Position numbers and translations under genes: made by a program. The notes beneath the pieces are model-generated. The model had not been told where the DNA came from, ran no database searches, and saw only the letters and a list, made by a program, of their open reading frames with translations. Source: JBJXHB01 sp046160725 (GTDB lineage: Bacteria; Pseudomonadota; Gammaproteobacteria; Burkholderiales; Burkholderiaceae_C). From it: DNA of 13,957 bases. Shown one piece after another: positions 6,609-13,281 of this stretch. Location: NCBI GenBank assembly GCA_046160725.1, contig JBJXHB010000140.1, forward strand, positions 1-13,957. The letters are read 5' to 3'. Position 1 is the first letter of the stretch. The number at the start of each line of letters is the position of its first letter.

Positions 6609-9008
6609 TCACTCGTAGCCCAGTGCGCTTGCCACCGGCAGGCGCGCTGCGCGCAGCGCTGGCCAGCCGCAGGCCACGAGCGAGGTCGCCAGCATCACCA
6701 GCAGCCAGCGCAGCGCACCGGCCGGGTCGGGCCACCACGGTGCGGGCACGGGGAACATGATGCGGCCGAAAGCCTCGGCCAATACCACCGCCACCGGCAC
6801 CGACAGTGGCACTGAGATGAGCCAGGCCAGCCCGGACACCACCAGCCCTTCGGCCTGGACCAGCCAGATGAGCGTGCCGTGCGGCGCGCCGATGGCGCGC
6901 ATCACGGCCAGCTCGCGCTGGCGCTCCAGCACCGCGATGCCCATGGTCGAGGCCAGGCCCATGCCGCCCACCACCAGCATCACCAGGCCCATCACGCCAA
7001 GGAAGTCGACCACCATCACCAGGTGGTCCTCGACCACCCGGCGGCTCTCGGTTTTCAGCTGGCTGCTGGCCACGGGCATGCCGGCGCCATCGAGCGCCGC
7101 CCGCAGACGTTGCACCAGGTCGAGCTGTGCCGGGCGTGAGGCGGCGTCCATGGCCACGGTCAGCGTGGTGGCCTGCGTGTCGCCAGCCCATGCGTCGAGC
7201 GTGCTCCGTGCCAGGTAGGCGATCGGCTGCGGGCCGCCGTCGACGATGCCGACGATGTGGAGCCGGCGAGGGTGGCCGTCGACCATCAGCGTCAACAGGC
7301 TGCCCGGTTTCAGGTCGGGATGGTCCTTGAGCAGGCGGCGGCCAACGACCAACCCGTCGGCATCACCATCCATCAGCCAGCGGCCGGCGAGCAACGGCGG
7401 CAGGAGCTGTGCCGAACCCGGTGGCAGGCCCACCAGTGTGAACCGCTCTGCTGACGCGCCGTCCTCCGTCCGCAGGGTCACCCGCTTGCCACGCCAGGCC
7501 TCGGCGCGCGTCACGCCATCCACGTCTCGAGCCATTGCTTCCAGCCGCGACGCGGGTTGCGCCGGCGACAGGCGCAGCGTCAGGTCGTAGTGCTGGGCAG
7601 CGAAGAGGACTTCGACCGATGCCCGCACCGCCACGCGCAGGTTCTCGGCTCCGAGAAGAACGGCGCCGCCGGATGCCAGAGCCAGAACCGTCAGCGCCAT
7701 GCGGCGCTGGCGCCGAAACGCATTGCCCAGCGCCAGCAGCAGCGGCCGACCGAGCAGCGCCAGCGCCCGGTCCGGCAGCACACGCCGCAGGGCCAGGCCC
7801 TGGCCCGAGCGGCCCGCCGCGGCAATGCCGATGTCGCGCAGGAGCTGCCCGACGGGTGCCGTACAGGCCCGGCGCACCGGCCAGGCCGCAGCCAGCACCG
7901 GCAGCAGCAAGCCGACCGCCAGCAGCAGCACCATGGGCCAGGCGGGCATGGCGATGTCGTCGAAAGGGAAGTTGAGCAGATCGGCCTTGTACGCCGCGTA
8001 GCTCAGCCCGGCGATCCAGGCCACTGGCAGCGCCACCAGCGACGCCGCCAGGCCCAGCAGCCCGGCGAGCACCGCATACATGGCCACGAGCTGCGGCGCC
8101 CTGGCCCCCAACGCCTTCATTACCCCGATCTGCCGTGCCTGACCTGCGAGCACAGCACCAAAGAGGTTGACGATCAACAGCGCGCAGACGAGCAGCGCCA
8201 GGATCCCGAAGGCACCTTGCGTGAGCATCAGCGAATCCATCTGCCCGGCGTGGATGTGCTGGCCGGGTTCGGGCACATCGAGCGCCAGCACCCGCAGCCC
8301 GGCGGCCTCGAGATCGGCTTGCACGACGGCCGCCATGCGGCGCACTTCGGCTCGGCCAGCGGCCGGGTCGCGCACGCGGAACTGCAGCTCGTTGATGCCG
8401 GCCGGCACGCCGAGCCGGGCCAGCGTCGCGGGTGTGGCGTAGAGGTAGACGAGGTTCTCCATCCAGCCCGGGGCCTGGCTCACGTCGCGCAGCACGGCGG
8501 TGACCTTGATCGGCTGCGGCTCGCCCGTGCCGACCCGCAGCTGCCCGGCCTCCCCCAACACGAGGCCGGAGTAGTCAAGCGATGAGCGTTCGATCAACAG
8601 CTCGCCATCCCGTGGCGGCGCCAGGCCGCCGCCCTGGACCGACAGCCGGCCCAGCTCGGGTGACTGGAAGTCATCCACGGCATACAACACGGCATTGCGC
8701 CAGGGTCCCGTCCCTTGCGCCGTTGCCTGCAGCACGCGCCGTGTCCGCCAGGCCGCGATCTCCGGCATGGCGCGCATGCGGTCGAGCAGCAACGGGTCGA
8801 GTCGGTCCACCCGTTCAAGGCTGAACGTGGCCGATGCCGGCCGGCTCGCCAGAAAGCCGTCCTGTGTGGCGCGCTGCACCAGCGCCCACGTGGCCAGGAC
8901 AGTGCCGGCCGCCGCCAGCCCCAGCGCCAGTGCGAGTGCCACAAGGGCGCTGCGTGCGCGATGCTGGCCGAGGTCGCCCAGCACCTTGCGCCAGCGCGGG
9001 TCAAGCAT
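6609..9008 (-). CDS. ABC transporter permease with two FtsX domains
   Basis: Membrane subunit of a mechanotransmission-type ABC transporter (LolCDE/MacB/FtsX superfamily). The 799-residue chain is a tandem duplication. Helices are predicted near residues 20-44, 263-288, 305-335 and 357-378 in the first half, and near 436-456, 661-688, 713-747 and 766-786 in the second. Large extracytoplasmic domains lie between helices 1-2 and 5-6. Each half has the cytoplasmic motif characteristic of the fold: RQIGVMKALGA (292-302) and RQRELAVMRAIGA (696-708). The ATG at 9006-9008 was chosen because it overlaps the ATPase stop by eight bases; an earlier in-frame start would lie further inside the ATPase gene. 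By family knowledge such proteins move lipids, lipoproteins or peptides, or transmit signals, rather than carry small solutes through a channel. The substrate is unknown. No adaptor or outer-membrane gene is adjacent. Confidence 0.9.
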   Translation of the reverse strand: MLDPRWRKVLGDLGQHRARSALVALALALGLAAAGTVLATWALVQRATQDGFLASRPASATFSLERVDRLDPLLLDRMRAMPEIAAWRTRRVLQATAQGTGPWRNAVLYAVDDFQSPELGRLSVQGGGLAPPRDGELLIERSSLDYSGLVLGEAGQLRVGTGEPQPIKVTAVLRDVSQAPGWMENLVYLYATPATLARLGVPAGINELQFRVRDPAAGRAEVRRMAAVVQADLEAAGLRVLALDVPEPGQHIHAGQMDSLMLTQGAFGILALLVCALLIVNLFGAVLAGQARQIGVMKALGARAPQLVAMYAVLAGLLGLAASLVALPVAWIAGLSYAAYKADLLNFPFDDIAMPAWPMVLLLAVGLLLPVLAAAWPVRRACTAPVGQLLRDIGIAAAGRSGQGLALRRVLPDRALALLGRPLLLALGNAFRRQRRMALTVLALASGGAVLLGAENLRVAVRASVEVLFAAQHYDLTLRLSPAQPASRLEAMARDVDGVTRAEAWRGKRVTLRTEDGASAERFTLVGLPPGSAQLLPPLLAGRWLMDGDADGLVVGRRLLKDHPDLKPGSLLTLMVDGHPRRLHIVGIVDGGPQPIAYLARSTLDAWAGDTQATTLTVAMDAASRPAQLDLVQRLRAALDGAGMPVASSQLKTESRRVVEDHLVMVVDFLGVMGLVMLVVGGMGLASTMGIAVLERQRELAVMRAIGAPHGTLIWLVQAEGLVVSGLAWLISVPLSVPVAVVLAEAFGRIMFPVPAPWWPDPAGALRWLLVMLATSLVACGWPALRAARLPVASALGYE

Positions 9009-9726
9009 CGGCCTGCTCCCGCAGCTGGCCATCGACCAAGTGCAGCGTGCGCGTGGCGTGGCGCATGGCGTCGCGCTCGTGGGTGACCATCATCACCGTC
9101 AGCCCGTCGTCGCGCACCAGGCCGGCGAGCAGGTCGAGCAGGGCAGCCGCGTTGTGCGAGTCGAGGTTGCCTGTCGGCTCGTCGGCCAGCACCAGCGGCG
9201 GCGCATTGGCCAGCGCCCGGGCGACGGCCACCCTCTGCTGCTGCCCGCCCGAGAGCGCCGCCGGGAACTTCTCGGCCTGGTCGGCAACGCCGAGCTTGTC
9301 CAGCAGCTGCCGCGCCCGCTCTGGGCGCTCGTGGCGGGGCCAGCGGTCGGCAAAGTCCATCGGCAGCATCACGTTCTCGGCCGCGGTCAGTGTGGGCAGC
9401 AACTGGAAGAACTGGAACACGATGCCCACACCGGTGCCCCGCCACCGCGACAGCGCGCGCTCAGACAGCCCCTGCAGCGCGTGGCCGCCGACCACCACCT
9501 CACCCTGCGTTGGCCGGTCGATGCCGGCCAGAACGTTCAGCAGCGTCGACTTGCCGCTGCCCGACGGCCCGACCACGGCGACGAACTCGCCGGCCCGCAC
9601 CTGCAGGCTGAGGCCTCGCAGAGCCTGCACCTGCCCACCGTGCAGCGGATAGCAGTGGTCAACGCCGCGAAGGCGCACCATCGGCGGCGCCGTGGCGCGG
9701 CTTGCAAGGTTCTGGGCGGGCTGCAT
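9001..9726 (-). CDS. ABC transporter ATP-binding protein (LolD/MacB type)
   Basis: Cytoplasmic ATPase partner of the FtsX-type permease encoded immediately downstream (8-base overlap, implying coupled translation). The 241 residues contain every catalytic motif: Walker A GPSGSGKST (53-61), Q-loop Gln105 in FQFFQLLP, signature LSGGQQQR (158-165), Walker B VLADEP (179-184) with the D-loop NLDS, and H-loop His216. The FQFFQLLPTLTAAENVMLP segment and ADEPTGNLD are typical of the LolD/MacB/FtsE group. The ATG at 9726 has only a weak ribosome site (CCGAG); an internal Met16 just before the conserved VRLRGVDHCY is the alternative start. It is transcribed divergently from the DUF1579/kinase/regulator operon across 165 bases. 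Confidence 0.93.
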   Translation of the reverse strand: MQPAQNLASRATAPPMVRLRGVDHCYPLHGGQVQALRGLSLQVRAGEFVAVVGPSGSGKSTLLNVLAGIDRPTQGEVVVGGHALQGLSERALSRWRGTGVGIVFQFFQLLPTLTAAENVMLPMDFADRWPRHERPERARQLLDKLGVADQAEKFPAALSGGQQQRVAVARALANAPPLVLADEPTGNLDSHNAAALLDLLAGLVRDDGLTVMMVTHERDAMRHATRTLHLVDGQLREQADA

Positions 9727-9788
9727 GGGTTGACTCGGTGGCCGTCGATGAAATCCAGTCTAGGAGGGCCGCCTTCCAGCGCATGGCA

Positions 9789-9816
9789 GTTCAACGGCCT
9801 GGATCGACCGTTCGGC
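9789..9816. promoter_or_regulatory. AlgR/LytTR-like binding half-sites (candidate)
   Basis: CCGTTCGGC at 9808-9816 matches eight of nine bases of the Pseudomonas AlgR consensus CCGTTCGTC, recalled from the literature. In the opposite orientation, 9789-9797 reads CCGTTGAAC, which matches six of nine. The pair sits midway in the divergent region, roughly 75-80 bases from both flanking starts, where an autoregulating LytTR protein could act. The 7-mer CGACCGT also recurs 32 bases apart (9805 and 9837). Inverted orientation is less usual for LytTR sites than direct repeats, so this is tentative. Confidence 0.3.
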
Positions 9817-9818
9817 GA

Positions 9819-9851
9819 ATGCCGCATCCGTGCGGCCGACCGTGACGGCAT
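9819..9851. other. Two mutually exclusive hairpins in the DUF1579 leader
   Basis: GCCGCA (9821-9826) pairs perfectly with TGCGGC (9831-9836) around a TCCG loop, which fits the UNCG tetraloop pattern although the closing pair is A-U. Alternatively ATGCCG (9819-9824) pairs with CGGCAT (9846-9851). The two stems share bases, so only one can form at a time. They lie about 40 bases ahead of the DUF1579 start codon. A regulatory role is inferred, not shown. Confidence 0.3.
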
Positions 9852-9891
9852 GCTGCGATGTCTCACCACGCTTCGACGAAAGGGCCCGGTC

Positions 9892-10446
9892 ATGGATCGA
9901 CGCCAGAGCTTCCTCACCATGTGGGCCGCCATGGCGCTGCCCAGTGCGGCGCAGACGCTCACGGCACCACGCGAGGCCAGCCAGTTCGACTTCCTGATCG
10001 GGCAATGGGACCTCGACGTCACGCCCAAAGTCGGCGGACTGGCGGCAGCCCTGCACGGCGCACCCAAGGTGGTGGGCACCTGGAAGGGGTGGCGTGCATT
10101 TGACGGCTTCGGCGTCGCCGACGAACTGCGCATCGTCGACGGCTCGGGCAACCCGCTGTCGTTCAACCACACCCTGCGTGTCTACGACGCCAAGACAAGG
10201 CGCTGGGCGATCGCCAGCCTCGATGTCTACCGTGCGCGCATCAGCAACGCCAGCGCACAGTGGCAGGATGGCGAGATGTTCGCCACCGGCAACGGCACCA
10301 CCCCCGACGGCAAGCCGACCCTCTCGCGGTCTCGGTTTCACGATATCGGGCCGGACCGCTTCAGGCTGCGGCAGGATCGGTCCGTTGACGGCGGTGCGAG
10401 CTGGGACGACGCGGTCCTCGTGATCAGCGCCAGGCGGCGGAAGTGA
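9892..10446 (+). CDS. Exported DUF1579-like protein
   Basis: Small protein of 184 residues with a likely Sec signal peptide: MDRR, then a hydrophobic core (FLTMWAAMALPSAA), with cleavage probably around residues 20-22. The mature part begins with FDFLIGQWDLDV and ends with SVDGGASWDDAVLV. The opening FLxGxWD and the closing SxDGGxSW are hallmarks of DUF1579-type beta-barrel (lipocalin-like) proteins of unknown function. The double Arg is not a proper twin-Arg motif, since Phe is one place too far. The ATG at 9892 follows GAAAGGG by seven bases; an in-frame ATG at 9850 would extend the n-region and is less likely. Its stop overlaps the kinase start by four bases, so it is probably made with the two-component system and may sense or bind something in the periplasm. 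That role is inference. Confidence 0.8.
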   Translation: MDRRQSFLTMWAAMALPSAAQTLTAPREASQFDFLIGQWDLDVTPKVGGLAAALHGAPKVVGTWKGWRAFDGFGVADELRIVDGSGNPLSFNHTLRVYDAKTRRWAIASLDVYRARISNASAQWQDGEMFATGNGTTPDGKPTLSRSRFHDIGPDRFRLRQDRSVDGGASWDDAVLVISARRRK

Positions 10447-11474
10447 GTCCACCGCGCCCCTGGGTCTGGGTCCAGCTGTTGATTGGCTGGTTGCCGGCCT
10501 GGGCGCTGTTCACGCTGCTGATGGCGTCCGTACATGACATGGGGGTGGTGTCGGCCGCATTGAATGCACTGCGGATGATCATGGCCGCGGCATTGCTGGG
10601 CCTGGTGGTCCACCACCTGACACGGCGCTGGCCCTGGCCCTATCCGTTGCGCTGGTCCTTCATATGGCGGCACGTGGTCGCGGCACCGGTCTTCGCGATT
10701 GCCTGGATCGCGCTCAACAGCCTTGTGCAGAGCGCGCTCGATGGTCGACTCGTGGTCATCGTCGGCCCGGGGTTCACGGCCTTTCTGGTCACCGGCATCT
10801 GGTTCTATGTGATGGTGGCCGGCGTGTCGTATGCACACAGCGCGTCACAGCGCCTGGCGCAGATGCGCGAACTCGAGGCACGCTCGCAGATGGCGGTGCT
10901 GCAGGCCCAGCTTCGGCCGCATTTCGTCTTCAACGCGCTGCACACGGTGGTGCAACTGATTCCGCTGGACGCCCGCCAGGCCGTGCACGCCCTGGAGCAG
11001 CTGGCCGGCTTGATGCGGGCATCCCTTGCCGAACCTCAGGAGCAGGAGACCCTCTCCGTGCAATGGGGCCTGGTGCGGCGCTATCTGGCGATTGAACAGC
11101 TGCGCATGGGTGATCGGTTGATCGTGCGCGAGGACATCGATCCCCGGTTGCTGGCGCAAGAGCTGCCGAGCTTCACCGTCCAGACACTGGTCGAGAACGC
11201 GGTCCGCCATGCCGTCGAGCCCTCGACCAACCCGGTCACGCTGCATCTGCGAGCGCAGGTCGACGGCCCGCGCTGGTGGATCGAATTGGAAGACGATGGC
11301 GCCAGTGCCGACGGCCGCGCCGTGGCGCAGAGTGCCGGCACCGGCCTGCGCCGCCTGCGTGAGCGACTGGGCTGGCTTCATGGTGCCAGCGCGACCCTTG
11401 AGGTGCACTGCGCACCCGGCGCCGGGTTTCGTGTGCGTTTGTACCTGCCGCGGCAGGCCGACCACGATGGCTGA
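10443..11474 (+). CDS. LytS/AlgZ-type sensor histidine kinase
   Basis: Membrane sensor kinase (His_kinase family, PF06580) of 343 residues. Four membrane helices fill the N-terminal part (about 8-30, 35-57, 77-95, 103-130) with only short loops, so the signal is probably membrane-embedded or comes through a partner protein. A short linker (about 135-155) leads to the phosphoacceptor motif LRPHFVFNAL with His160, then the family-typical YLAIEQLRMGDR, the N-box TLVENAVRHAVEP (Asn252), ELEDDG (281-286) and the glycine lid around SAGTGLRRLRERL. The usual Asn in GLxN is Arg here, a mild deviation. The GTG start overlaps the preceding stop (GTGA), and the end overlaps the regulator start by eight bases. 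Its cognate partner is almost certainly the downstream LytTR protein. Confidence 0.93.
   Translation: MSPPRPWVWVQLLIGWLPAWALFTLLMASVHDMGVVSAALNALRMIMAAALLGLVVHHLTRRWPWPYPLRWSFIWRHVVAAPVFAIAWIALNSLVQSALDGRLVVIVGPGFTAFLVTGIWFYVMVAGVSYAHSASQRLAQMRELEARSQMAVLQAQLRPHFVFNALHTVVQLIPLDARQAVHALEQLAGLMRASLAEPQEQETLSVQWGLVRRYLAIEQLRMGDRLIVREDIDPRLLAQELPSFTVQTLVENAVRHAVEPSTNPVTLHLRAQVDGPRWWIELEDDGASADGRAVAQSAGTGLRRLRERLGWLHGASATLEVHCAPGAGFRVRLYLPRQADHDG
11414..11457. repeat. Two 14-bp perfect palindromes at the kinase 3' end
   Basis: ACCCGGCGCCGGGT (11414-11427) and CCTGCCGCGGCAGG (11444-11457) are each perfect self-complementary 14-mers, 16 bases apart. Both are inside the kinase coding region; the second ends nine bases before the regulator ATG and would cover its ribosome-binding region if folded. 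They may tune kinase:regulator translation, or be chance products of GC-rich codons. Confidence 0.45.
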
Positions 11475-12222
11475 GCCCGATGCGCGCGTGCGCACACTGA
11501 TCGTCGACGACGAGCCGCTGGCCCGCGCCGGCCTGCGGCGCCTGCTGAACGAGGTGACCTGGGTCGACGTGATCGGCGAGGCCGCCAACGGGCCGGCGGC
11601 GCTGCAGGTGATCGAGTCCCAGCGGCCGGAGCTGGTGTTGCTCGACATCCGCATGCCCGGCCTCTCCGGGCTCGACGTGTGGCGCCGCCTGCTGCACCGT
11701 CCATGGGTGGTGTTCACGACCGCTTTCGCCGAGCATGCGGTCGACGCGTTCGAACTCGGCGCGCTCGACTACCTGCTCAAGCCGTTCGGCCCTGAGCGCC
11801 TGCAGGCGGCACTGGATCGCATCCGCGCCGCGGCGGGCGAGCCCGCACCGGCGCCCTGGGAGCGCCTGGCCGAGACCTTGGGCCAAGGTCCCCTGCAAAG
11901 GCTGTTCGTGCGCAGCGGGCGTGCGATACAGCCGCTGTCGGTGCAGCAGGTGATCCGCTTCGAGGCGATGGGCGACTACGTGCTGGCGCACACCGCTGGC
12001 GCTGGCATTGCCGCGCATGTGCTGCACCTGGCGCTGAGTCGGCTGGCGTTGCGGCTGGACGCGCAGCGCTTCGTGCGCATCCACCGCGCGCACATCGTCA
12101 ACCTCGATCACGTCGCGGCATTCCGACGCGATGGCACGCAGATGCAGGCCGAGATGCGCGATGGTGCGACCTTGCCGGTGAGCCGCGGCGTGGCGCGACA
12201 ACTTCGCGGCGTGGCACGCTGA
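11467..12222 (+). CDS. LytTR-family response regulator
   Basis: DNA-binding response regulator of 251 residues, LytR/AlgR type. The receiver domain (about 8-120) has the acidic pair Asp14-Asp15, phosphoacceptor Asp60 in LLDIRMPG, Thr84 in FTTAF and Lys105 in LLKPF. After a proline/alanine linker (about 121-142) comes the LytTR domain (about 145-250) with LFVRSGRAIQPLSVQQVIRFEAMGDY in outline and the recognition-strand signature RFVRIHRAHIVNLDHV. The frame stays open to 11209, but the ATG at 11467 puts LIVDDEP directly after the N-terminus as in the family and overlaps the kinase stop by eight bases. It is probably phosphorylated by the kinase encoded just upstream. Likely targets are its own operon and the divergent ABC transporter, by position only. 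Confidence 0.95.
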   Translation: MAEPDARVRTLIVDDEPLARAGLRRLLNEVTWVDVIGEAANGPAALQVIESQRPELVLLDIRMPGLSGLDVWRRLLHRPWVVFTTAFAEHAVDAFELGALDYLLKPFGPERLQAALDRIRAAAGEPAPAPWERLAETLGQGPLQRLFVRSGRAIQPLSVQQVIRFEAMGDYVLAHTAGAGIAAHVLHLALSRLALRLDAQRFVRIHRAHIVNLDHVAAFRRDGTQMQAEMRDGATLPVSRGVARQLRGVAR

Positions 12223-12233
12223 CCTCCAGCGGG

Positions 12234-12243
12234 GCCGGCCGGC
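12234..12243. repeat. 10-bp palindrome between convergent genes
   Basis: GCCGGCCGGC lies in the 66-base gap between the regulator and hydroxyacyl-CoA dehydrogenase stop codons. Without a T-run it is only a weak candidate for a bidirectional transcript end. The rest of the gap shows nothing recognisable. Confidence 0.2.
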
Positions 12244-12288
12244 GGAGATCGGCGCCAGGCCCGGTGCGCAGCGCAGAGGCCAGCGTGA

Positions 12289-13281
12289 TCAGTCCAGGGT
12301 GTCCTCGGCCGCCGGGCGCCAAAGCCCGGCATGCGACAGCAGCCCCAGCACGCGGGCCAGCACGTCGCGGCGGTACTGGTCCAGGTCGCGGCCCTGGTAG
12401 TCGTGGAAGCCGCTGGCGGTCTTCAGGCCCAGCCGGCCTTCGTCGAACATGCGCCCGACGATGCCTGGCGCGGTATAGCGCGCGGCGTCCACGCTGTGCG
12501 CCATCTCGCGGCTGGCGTGGTGCAGGATGTCCACGCCGCCGAAGTCGATGAACTCGACCACGCCGATGGCGGCGAAGCGCAGGCCCATGCCATAGCGCGT
12601 GGCCTTGTCGATCTCCTCGGCGGTGGCGGCACCTTCCTCGACCATGCGCGCGGCCTCGTTCATCACCAGCGCCTGCAGCCGGGGCACGATGTAGCCCGGC
12701 GTCGGGCCGCATACCACCGGCAGCTTGCCGATGGACGTCATCAGCGCCTTGGTGCGGTCCAGCACCGCCGGCGCCAGCGCCGGGTGCGTGGACAGCTCGA
12801 CCACCGGGATGATCCAGGCCGGGTTCAGCCAATGCATGTTCAGAAACCGCTCGGGGCGGCGCACCAGCGCGGCCAGCTGCGTCACCAGGATGCTGCTGGT
12901 GGTGGACGTGATGATGGCGTCGTCGCTGCAGTGCCGGTTCAGGACATCGAAGGTCTCGCGCTTGGCCTGCAGCGTCTCCGGCACACCCTCGAACAGCAGC
13001 TCGGCGCCGGCCAGGGCGGCGGGCGCCTCGTCAGCGGGCACCCATTGGATGCGCGCGGCCACGGCATCGACCTGGTCGGCGCGCAGCGTGCCCAGCCGCG
13101 CCAGGCCGTCCAGCGCGGCGCGGACATCGGCCCCGGCCTCGGCCTGCAGCCGGGCCGCGTCCTGCGCAGAGCGCTGGCGCAGGTCGACCAGCGCGATGCG
13201 GTGGCCGGCGTAGGCAAAGGCGATGGCGATGCCACGGCCCATGCGGCCGGCACCCACTGCCGCAAAGCGAGGGGTCGTCAT
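12289..13281 (-). CDS. 3-hydroxyacyl-CoA dehydrogenase family protein
   Basis: Soluble NAD-dependent dehydrogenase that oxidises an L-3-hydroxyacyl-CoA or a related hydroxy acid. Its 330 residues include the NAD-binding start FAAVGAGRMGRGIAIAFA (6-23), EGVPETLQAK (99-108), STTSS (126-130) with the substrate-binding Ser, and MHWLNPAWIIPVVEL (149-163). His150 and Glu162 have the spacing of the His-Glu catalytic pair of the family, and Asn153 follows as in HFFNP. The C-terminal helical domain begins at PGYIVPRLQ and has the ATRYGMGLRFAAIG repeat-like helix. The ATG at 13281 overlaps the preceding stop by four bases (ATGA); longer frames upstream are shadows of that gene. HWLNP in place of HFFNP suggests a relative of 3-hydroxybutyryl-CoA dehydrogenase with a different substrate. 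It has only one C-terminal domain unit and no crotonase part, unlike FadB. Confidence 0.9.
   Translation of the reverse strand: MTTPRFAAVGAGRMGRGIAIAFAYAGHRIALVDLRQRSAQDAARLQAEAGADVRAALDGLARLGTLRADQVDAVAARIQWVPADEAPAALAGAELLFEGVPETLQAKRETFDVLNRHCSDDAIITSTTSSILVTQLAALVRRPERFLNMHWLNPAWIIPVVELSTHPALAPAVLDRTKALMTSIGKLPVVCGPTPGYIVPRLQALVMNEAARMVEEGAATAEEIDKATRYGMGLRFAAIGVVEFIDFGGVDILHHASREMAHSVDAARYTAPGIVGRMFDEGRLGLKTASGFHDYQGRDLDQYRRDVLARVLGLLSHAGLWRPAAEDTLD

Noticed and set aside
7557..8585. Plus-strand frame of about 340 codons inside the permease gene
   Set aside because: It is antisense to the duplicated FtsX permease, and its Gln/Arg/His-rich translation is typical of a shadow frame.
9730..9762. 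Sigma-70 promoter starting with TTGACT
   Set aside because: No acceptable -10 element is found at 16-18 bases spacing; the nearest candidate is too far away.
8695..9891. Upstream extension of the DUF1579 frame
   Set aside because: The extension would be antisense to the ABC genes; the start at 9892 has a ribosome site and gives a proper signal peptide.
9892..9957. Twin-arginine export signal on the DUF1579 protein
   Set aside because: RRQSFL has the Phe-Leu one position too late for the RRxFL motif; a Sec signal explains the sequence better.
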